DNA of 64,000 nt from Brevibacillus_H ginsengisoli (lineage in GTDB: Bacteria > Bacillota > Bacilli > Brevibacillales > Brevibacillaceae): assembly GCF_050113715.1 (NCBI RefSeq), contig NZ_JBNJQR010000001.1, forward strand, positions 124,001-188,000, given 5' to 3'. This document shows positions 60,291 to 64,000 of this stretch, piece after piece (within the stretch, counting starts at the first letter, position 1; each line of letters opens with the position of its first letter). The translations under genes and the position numbers were made by a program. Below the pieces are notes generated by a model. It made no database searches, had not been told where the DNA came from, and saw only the letters and a list, made by a program, of their open reading frames with translations.

Positions 60291-60602
60291 ATGGTAGGAA
60301 ACGTTGTACGTGTTGAGAAAGCTACTGATCCAAGCGCATGGTACGCAGAGAGTGTCGGAACACAGGATGACTTTGAAATTGTTGAGGAGTTCCCAGACTC
60401 TTTCAAAGTGGATAACGGTCTCCTAATTTTAAAAGATGATTGCTGCTTTATTTTCGTGTGCCAGAACTGCGAGGGTCATGGGTTAATCACTTTCGATAAG
60501 GGTTTTGGTGAAGATCATGATTCTTGCGAGGAATGCGCTGGTGAAGGGCAAATCGAAATGACCTACAAAGAGTTCTTAGAAAGTCTTCAATTGGCTAATT
60601 AA
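60291..60602 (+). CDS. Phage protein with a DnaJ-type CxxCxGxG zinc site
   Basis: 103 residues, start preceded by AAAGGAGAGG. The N-terminal 50 residues have no motif. The C-terminal half carries CQNCEGHG and CEECAGEG, 24 residues apart, a two-knuckle zinc module like the insert in the dUTPase at 57717. Likely a small zinc protein binding nucleic acid or a partner enzyme. Confidence 0.65.
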   Translation: MVGNVVRVEKATDPSAWYAESVGTQDDFEIVEEFPDSFKVDNGLLILKDDCCFIFVCQNCEGHGLITFDKGFGEDHDSCEECAGEGQIEMTYKEFLESLQLAN

Positions 60603-60647
60603 CTTATTAGTTAGTGAGAATAATCGTGCATTCAAGGAGGAACGAAC

Positions 60648-61658
60648 ATGTTTGGTAAAGCGGCAGTAATAAATGTTTCCGCACCACACTATAACCTTGG
60701 AGCACACAAACTGTATGACTGGCTTTCTGAACAAGGGTGGCAAGTTGAAATGCTAGACGGGGATCCGGGCGTGTTCGTGTATGGATATGATCTTGTCTGT
60801 TTGTCAGTCATCTTTACCTGGCATGCTCCAATTGCCAAAGAGATTGCATTAAGGGTAAAAGCTAACTCAGAAGTGTGGTGTGGTGGACCTGGTATATTTT
60901 CTCTTTCCAACTGGTGGAAAAACGAAACGGGTTTGGACAGTTTTAAAGGACTGGATCCAAGGCTCGATAAGCAAAGAGGTAAATATAGAATGACTTTTGC
61001 TAGTCGAGGATGTCCAGTAGGTTGTTATTTTTGCATCGTTCCTCAACTAGAAGGGCTGAAATTCACATTAGACTGGGATTTCACACCTGCACCAATTCTT
61101 TGTGATAACAATCTATCAGCGCTGCCAGTAGATTTTCAGGAACACATTATTAAAAGGTATCAGGAGACTGGTACAAAGCTTGCTGATGCAAATTCAGGTT
61201 TTGAACCAAGGTTTTTCAATGAGGAAACCTATCTTAGGTGGAAAGAGATACTTCGAGGACCATGGAGATTCGCATTTGATGAGGTAAAAGAAGAGCAAGC
61301 AGTTTTTGACATGATGCAAATATTGAATGGCGTAGCTTCTTCGAAAAAGAGAGTTTATGTGCTTATCGGGAATGAACCTATGGAAGCATGCTATGAGAGG
61401 TTGTTAAAAGTAGTGGAATGGGGCGGGGAGCCTTACTGTCAGCCAGTGTTACAACTGAACTACTTAGGCGGCCCAATCAAGACACATCATGACTGGACAG
61501 AACAACGGCTTCGGGACTTTGCAAGATATGCTAATCGATTTTTGTGGAAGTACATGTCGCTGTCAGAATACAACAATCGAAAGAATGAACCGCCACCGTT
61601 TAGAGAGTTTGAATGGGCAAAGAGGAAGCCAATCAGGAAATTAATCAGTGCGATTTAA
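60648..61658 (+). CDS. Radical SAM enzyme
   Basis: 336 residues. An N-terminal B12-binding-like Rossmann region (YDLVCLSVIFTWHAPIAKEIALRVK, WCGGPGIF). The cluster motif is CxxxCxxC: Cys122, Cys126, Cys129 in RGCPVGCYFC. A glycine-rich strand follows (FAFDEVKEEQAVFD). It cleaves S-adenosylmethionine to make a radical, then modifies an unknown substrate. Sits two genes after the DpdA-like gene, suggesting a shared nucleic-acid modification, which is inference. AAGGAGG precedes ATG. Confidence 0.85.
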   Translation: MFGKAAVINVSAPHYNLGAHKLYDWLSEQGWQVEMLDGDPGVFVYGYDLVCLSVIFTWHAPIAKEIALRVKANSEVWCGGPGIFSLSNWWKNETGLDSFKGLDPRLDKQRGKYRMTFASRGCPVGCYFCIVPQLEGLKFTLDWDFTPAPILCDNNLSALPVDFQEHIIKRYQETGTKLADANSGFEPRFFNEETYLRWKEILRGPWRFAFDEVKEEQAVFDMMQILNGVASSKKRVYVLIGNEPMEACYERLLKVVEWGGEPYCQPVLQLNYLGGPIKTHHDWTEQRLRDFARYANRFLWKYMSLSEYNNRKNEPPPFREFEWAKRKPIRKLISAI

Positions 61659-61693
61659 CACAACAATCGATTTGTTAAATGGGGAGGCGCAAA

Positions 61694-61891
61694 ATGCAAA
61701 CCTTTAATGTGAGTTTGACGATTAAAAGACCGTTGGATGACGAAGAAAAAGCACATCTTTCAACCTCAAGTGAGGAAGAAGTTGCGGATTCGATTGAACA
61801 AATGAAAAAGGATGTAATCCAATTGCTCAAGAGAGAAGGGGCAATTAATCAGGAAAGCGACATCATCGAACTCGACCTAAAATTGACTTAA
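61694..61891 (+). CDS. Small acidic phage protein
   Basis: 65 residues from ATG 61694 (GGGGAGGCGC upstream). Beta strand then charged helix (FNVSLTIKRPLDDEEKAHLS, EEEVADSIEQMKKDVIQLL). No recognised family. Confidence 0.6.
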   Translation: MQTFNVSLTIKRPLDDEEKAHLSTSSEEEVADSIEQMKKDVIQLLKREGAINQESDIIELDLKLT

Positions 61892-61919
61892 CATTACTTT
61901 TGAGAAGGGGATGGAACCA

Positions 61920-62234
61920 ATGACTGATTTGAGCGGAGCAACAGTTACACTTGAATACAATGCGCTAAAGAAGCTGGAAGAGAATGAAGCAGCTCTGGAT
62001 GCGATCGTGCAACACATCAGCAGATCGACAACTGTGGAGGAAGGCGATTGGATCGATGACGACACGATTGCACGCTCCACTCTCAGGATTGACTTGAAAG
62101 CATTGAAGCCGTTACTGCTGAAATACTGCTTATACAGCCAAAACCAATTCGAATTTTTGGAGGCAAACGAATGCAACATCATCTTTGAATATGGAGAACA
62201 TTCCATCACAAAGATGCAGGAGGAATCGGCATGA
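61920..62234 (+). CDS. Hypothetical phage protein
   Basis: 104 residues from ATG 61920 (AGAAGGGGATGG upstream). LEYNALKKLEENEAALDAIVQHIS and RIDLKALKPLLLKYCLY are helical and charged. Overlaps the ASCH gene by 4 bases. Function unknown. Confidence 0.6.
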   Translation: MTDLSGATVTLEYNALKKLEENEAALDAIVQHISRSTTVEEGDWIDDDTIARSTLRIDLKALKPLLLKYCLYSQNQFEFLEANECNIIFEYGEHSITKMQEESA

Positions 62235-62668
62235 AAGCCATTACCATCCACCAGCCGTGGGCGACGCTGATCGCGCTTGGAGAAAAGCAGTTCGAAACAC
62301 GCAGCTGGGCGACCAAGTATCGAGGGAAAATTGCCATCCATGCTGCGAAGAAAATTGACCGGGATGCTTGCCAGATCGAACCGTACAAGAGCGTATTAGC
62401 CAAACACGGGTACACATCAGACAACCTACCAACTGGGTCCATTGTCGCTATATGTGATCTATCTGAATGCTATCAGGTGCGTTCAAGTAATCACCATTTG
62501 GCAACCATAGGAGATCCCACAAACGTGGTCATTGGTAATGAGTATGAATTTGGGTGGTACGAACCTGGTCGATATGCTTGGGAACTGTCGGACGTACAAA
62601 AGATATATCCTATACCAGCAAAAGGTCAGCAAGGACTATGGAATTGGGGAGGGAAACGGGATGTTTAA
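62231..62668 (+). CDS. ASCH-domain (PUA-like) RNA-binding protein
   Basis: 145 residues. ITIHQPWATLIALGEKQFETRSWATKYRGKIAIHAAKK is the ASCH start with the GxKxxExR motif, then TGSIVAICDLSECYQV and LSDVQKIYPIPAKGQQGLWNW. The fold binds RNA or nucleotides; some members are hydrolases of modified nucleosides. Found in many phages, role unknown. Confidence 0.83.
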   Translation: MKAITIHQPWATLIALGEKQFETRSWATKYRGKIAIHAAKKIDRDACQIEPYKSVLAKHGYTSDNLPTGSIVAICDLSECYQVRSSNHHLATIGDPTNVVIGNEYEFGWYEPGRYAWELSDVQKIYPIPAKGQQGLWNWGGKRDV

Positions 62669-63119
62669 GTTGGGTAAGGACGGCAACTTGCATATGGTCG
62701 AAGGGATGCAAGCAGGACGTGAAATCAAGTTTCGGGCGTGGCACAAGCAAGAAAAGCGCATGATTGACCAGGTTATTTACCTGAACTTTGAGATGCCTAA
62801 TCCAATTATCGCATGGTATGAAACAATGGGAGATGCTTTAGATGGAACACTAACAGATGCTTTTTTAGATGATGTTGAATTGATGCAATTCACAGCCCTC
62901 CGTGATAAGAACGACAAGGAGATTTATGAGGGTGACATTTTAACAGAGTGGTATGAAGGGGAAATGTACAAACTTAGCGTTTACTATGATGGAGGAGCTT
63001 TTATGGTGAAACAGCTTTCTTCACCAGAGTCAGATTATCTTTTGAATGGATGTGATCTTGAAATGACAGAAGTCATCGGGAACATCTACGAGAAGCCGGA
63101 GCTGCTACAGTCCATTTAA
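62661..63119 (+). CDS. YopX-family phage protein, second copy
   Basis: 152 residues from ATG 62661 (GGGGAGGGAAACGGG upstream), overlapping ASCH by 8 bases. REIKFRAWHKQEKRMIDQVIYLNF, LMQFTALRDKNDKEIYEGDILTEW and MTEVIGNIYEKPELL are typical YopX blocks, closer to the family than the copy at 49733. Confidence 0.88.
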   Translation: MFKLGKDGNLHMVEGMQAGREIKFRAWHKQEKRMIDQVIYLNFEMPNPIIAWYETMGDALDGTLTDAFLDDVELMQFTALRDKNDKEIYEGDILTEWYEGEMYKLSVYYDGGAFMVKQLSSPESDYLLNGCDLEMTEVIGNIYEKPELLQSI

Positions 63120-63129
63120 CAAAAGAGAA

Positions 63130-63157
63130 AAAATAAAAAGCCGCTTATCTAGCGACT
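63130..63157 (-). terminator. Minus-strand terminator
   Basis: AGCCGCT (63139-63145) pairs with AGCGACT (63151-63157), and AAATAAAA to the left gives the T tract for the minus-strand gene 63161-63367. Confidence 0.75.
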
Positions 63158-63160
63158 TCA

Positions 63161-63367
63161 CTAAGGAAAAGGAAAGTTCATATGTTTACCCAACATTTCC
63201 TTATATAGTTGGGCTATATCAACCTCTTGCTTAAAATGTCCTGCCTTTTGGAGCTTTTTGATCGTCCATAAAACACCGCTTGTGAAGCCTATTATTTCTT
63301 CGTCCGCTGCTGGTCCGTAATTATCAATACGGGATAGCATTGACTTGATAAGGTCTTCTTGTTGCAA
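63161..63367 (-). CDS. Small minus-strand phage protein
   Basis: 68 residues from TTG 63367 (GGAGG about 8 bases upstream). A TATAAT-type -10 lies about 20 bases upstream and a terminator follows. Reads QQEDLIKSMLSRIDNYGPAADEEIIGFTSGVLWTIKKLQKAG. Its own promoter and terminator against the operon direction suggest expression in the lysogen. Function unknown. Confidence 0.65.
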   Translation of the reverse strand: MQQEDLIKSMLSRIDNYGPAADEEIIGFTSGVLWTIKKLQKAGHFKQEVDIAQLYKEMLGKHMNFPFP

Positions 63368-63472
63368 TGCAATCGCCTCCAACGCAACTATTATATACCC
63401 ATATTGTACCATTCAGGAGGCAGAGATGGTATTGATTTAACACAATATTTCGGGAGTAAAAGGGGAGAACAT

Positions 63473-63721
63473 ATGGAAGTAAAGCAAGATCACTGCAAAC
63501 AATGTGGTCGTCAAAAGTGCCAACTTTGCTATGAAAATGCAGCAAGGTATGTCATACAAAATAAGTTTAATGGTAACGAGCTTAAAATATGCGACTCTTG
63601 CAAAGTGATTCTCAATTTAAAATCAGAGATTGGGGGTACAGTAACGGATGAGCACTATCGAAAATCAGCAAAATGTGGTAAAATTACCCTTAGAAAAAGG
63701 CGTAAGAGTAGTAGTCATTGA
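63473..63721 (+). CDS. Small Cys-rich phage protein
   Basis: 82 residues from ATG 63473 (AAAGGGGAGAAC upstream). CKQCGRQKCQLC near the N-terminus and CDSC later suggest one zinc site. Basic tail. Overlaps the next gene by 74 bases in another frame. Confidence 0.6.
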   Translation: MEVKQDHCKQCGRQKCQLCYENAARYVIQNKFNGNELKICDSCKVILNLKSEIGGTVTDEHYRKSAKCGKITLRKRRKSSSH

Positions 63722-63845
63722 GGATGGAAACGTTGTGGAGAATTGCAAGTTAGAACCTCATCACAAGTTCACCATTATTACTCAAGATGGTAAGCTACTC
63801 GATACTGAAGAAACCAAGCGCAAACGATACAGAAAATCTAAATAA
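63648..63845 (+). CDS. XtrA/YqaO-like phage protein
   Basis: 65 residues (GGGGTACAGTAACGG upstream). LEKGVRVVVIEDGNVVENCKLEPHHKFTIITQDGKLLDTE recalls XtrA of PBSX and YqaO of skin, which sit at the end of the early region. Basic end KRKRYRKSK. Followed by a terminator. Confidence 0.65.
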   Translation: MSTIENQQNVVKLPLEKGVRVVVIEDGNVVENCKLEPHHKFTIITQDGKLLDTEETKRKRYRKSK

Positions 63846-63865
63846 GAGCCTGACTGAAAAGCAGA

Positions 63866-63920
63866 GGGCGTCAGAATATTCATCCAATAAGGATGAGTTC
63901 TGGCGTCCTTTTTATTTTGT
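63866..63920 (+). terminator. Terminator at the end of the early operon
   Basis: GGCGTCAGAATATTCATCC pairs with GGATGAGTTCTGGCGTCC with one bulge, followed by TTTTTATTTTG. Confidence 0.75.
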
Positions 63921-63938
63921 CTAAAGGAGGGACAAAGT

Positions 63939-64000
63939 GTGGCGAAGATTTACGAAATCATGGACGCAAAGAGAGAGAAACAAAAGGAGACGATCAGCTT
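63939..64000 (+). CDS. Start of a phage gene cut by the window edge
   Basis: AAAGGAGG (63923-63930) is followed by GTG 63939, frame AKIYEIMDAKREKQKETIS. A GTG two bases earlier gives another frame (WRRFTKSWTQRERNKRRR). Too short to identify. Confidence 0.45.
   Translation, partial: MAKIYEIMDAKREKQKETIS

Larger units (their letters stand above)
45048..64000. mobile_element. Prophage, early and replication region, inserted in cotJC (right end outside the window)
   Basis: Starts beside a large serine recombinase gene, followed by a repressor/Cro switch and a rightward block of over 40 short, overlapping genes: antirepressor, YopX, SMC-like ATPase, RecT, nuclease, SSB, DnaD-like initiator, DnaC-like loader, RecU, dUTPase, recombinase, XtrA-like. 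No terminase, portal, tail or lysis genes are reached. It lies within a sporulation gene, as skin and SP-beta do. Confidence 0.93.

Overview
The window comes from a mid-GC, endospore-forming Bacillota. Gene content fits the Brevibacillus/Paenibacillus side of Bacilli: CgeB-like spore glycosyltransferases, PdaB-type deacetylases, a cotJC coat gene, YcdB/YcdC-domain and WGxxGxxG proteins, and strong AGGAGG ribosome sites. The genus is inferred, not proven. Positions 1 to about 45,047 are ordinary chromosome. From about 45,048 to the right edge lies the early half of a prophage.

Chromosomal part. 1-1.7 kb: BlaI/BlaR1-type repressor and sensor. 2.1-3.2 kb: membrane diguanylate cyclase between two copies of a tRNA-tail-like repeat plus terminator. 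3.2-5.8 kb: ECF transporter S subunit, a decayed Big_2 fragment, and a secreted YcdB/YcdC protein. 6-15.6 kb: two MFS pumps, an SDR/acyl-CoA ligase pair, two TetR regulators with clear operator arrays, a nucleotide-sugar-epimerase-like gene broken by an amber codon, and an amino-acid permease. 16-18 kb: zinc-free MDR oxidoreductase and an FGE-fold protein. 18-28.3 kb: a molybdoenzyme locus with a cytoplasmic catalytic subunit and ferredoxin, a PucR-type regulator, then an operon of lipoprotein, TorD-like chaperone, Tat-exported catalytic subunit, ferredoxin, membrane anchor and a second Fe-S protein. 28.4-31.3 kb: ExsC-like protein, LysR regulator divergent from a tautomerase and a carboxymuconolactone-decarboxylase-like gene, and a Big_2 protein. 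31.4-36.2 kb: a duplicated cluster of CgeB-like glycosyltransferases, NodB-fold deacetylases and a GT2 enzyme, probably for spore-surface glycan; one glycosyltransferase is frameshifted. 36.4-44.7 kb: EamA exporter with divergent MocR regulator, SRAP DNA-protein crosslink enzyme, a Thr/Gly-repeat WGxxGxxG protein, a TetR operon with an unlisted 29-residue membrane peptide, a Gfo/Idh/MocA oxidoreductase and a secreted protein.

Prophage. The last 70 codons of cotJC (minus strand, 44,835-45,047) stop abruptly 15 bases from the stop codon of a large serine recombinase gene. A prophage has therefore entered cotJC, and the N-terminal half should lie beyond 64,000. This is the architecture of the skin element in sigK and of SP-beta in spsM, where mother-cell excision rebuilds a sporulation gene. 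To the right come a CI/LexA-type repressor and Cro-like gene around a shared operator region, an antirepressor, small early genes, and a recombination/replication block (SMC-like ATPase, RecT, PD-(D/E)XK nuclease, SSB, HNH, DnaD-like initiator with internal iterons, DnaC-like loader, RecU). Then follow a zinc-finger-containing dimeric dUTPase, a tyrosine recombinase, a DpdA/TGT-like base-exchange enzyme, a possible structured RNA, a CxxCxGxG protein, a radical SAM enzyme, ASCH and YopX proteins, and an XtrA-like protein. Late (packaging and structural) genes are not reached.
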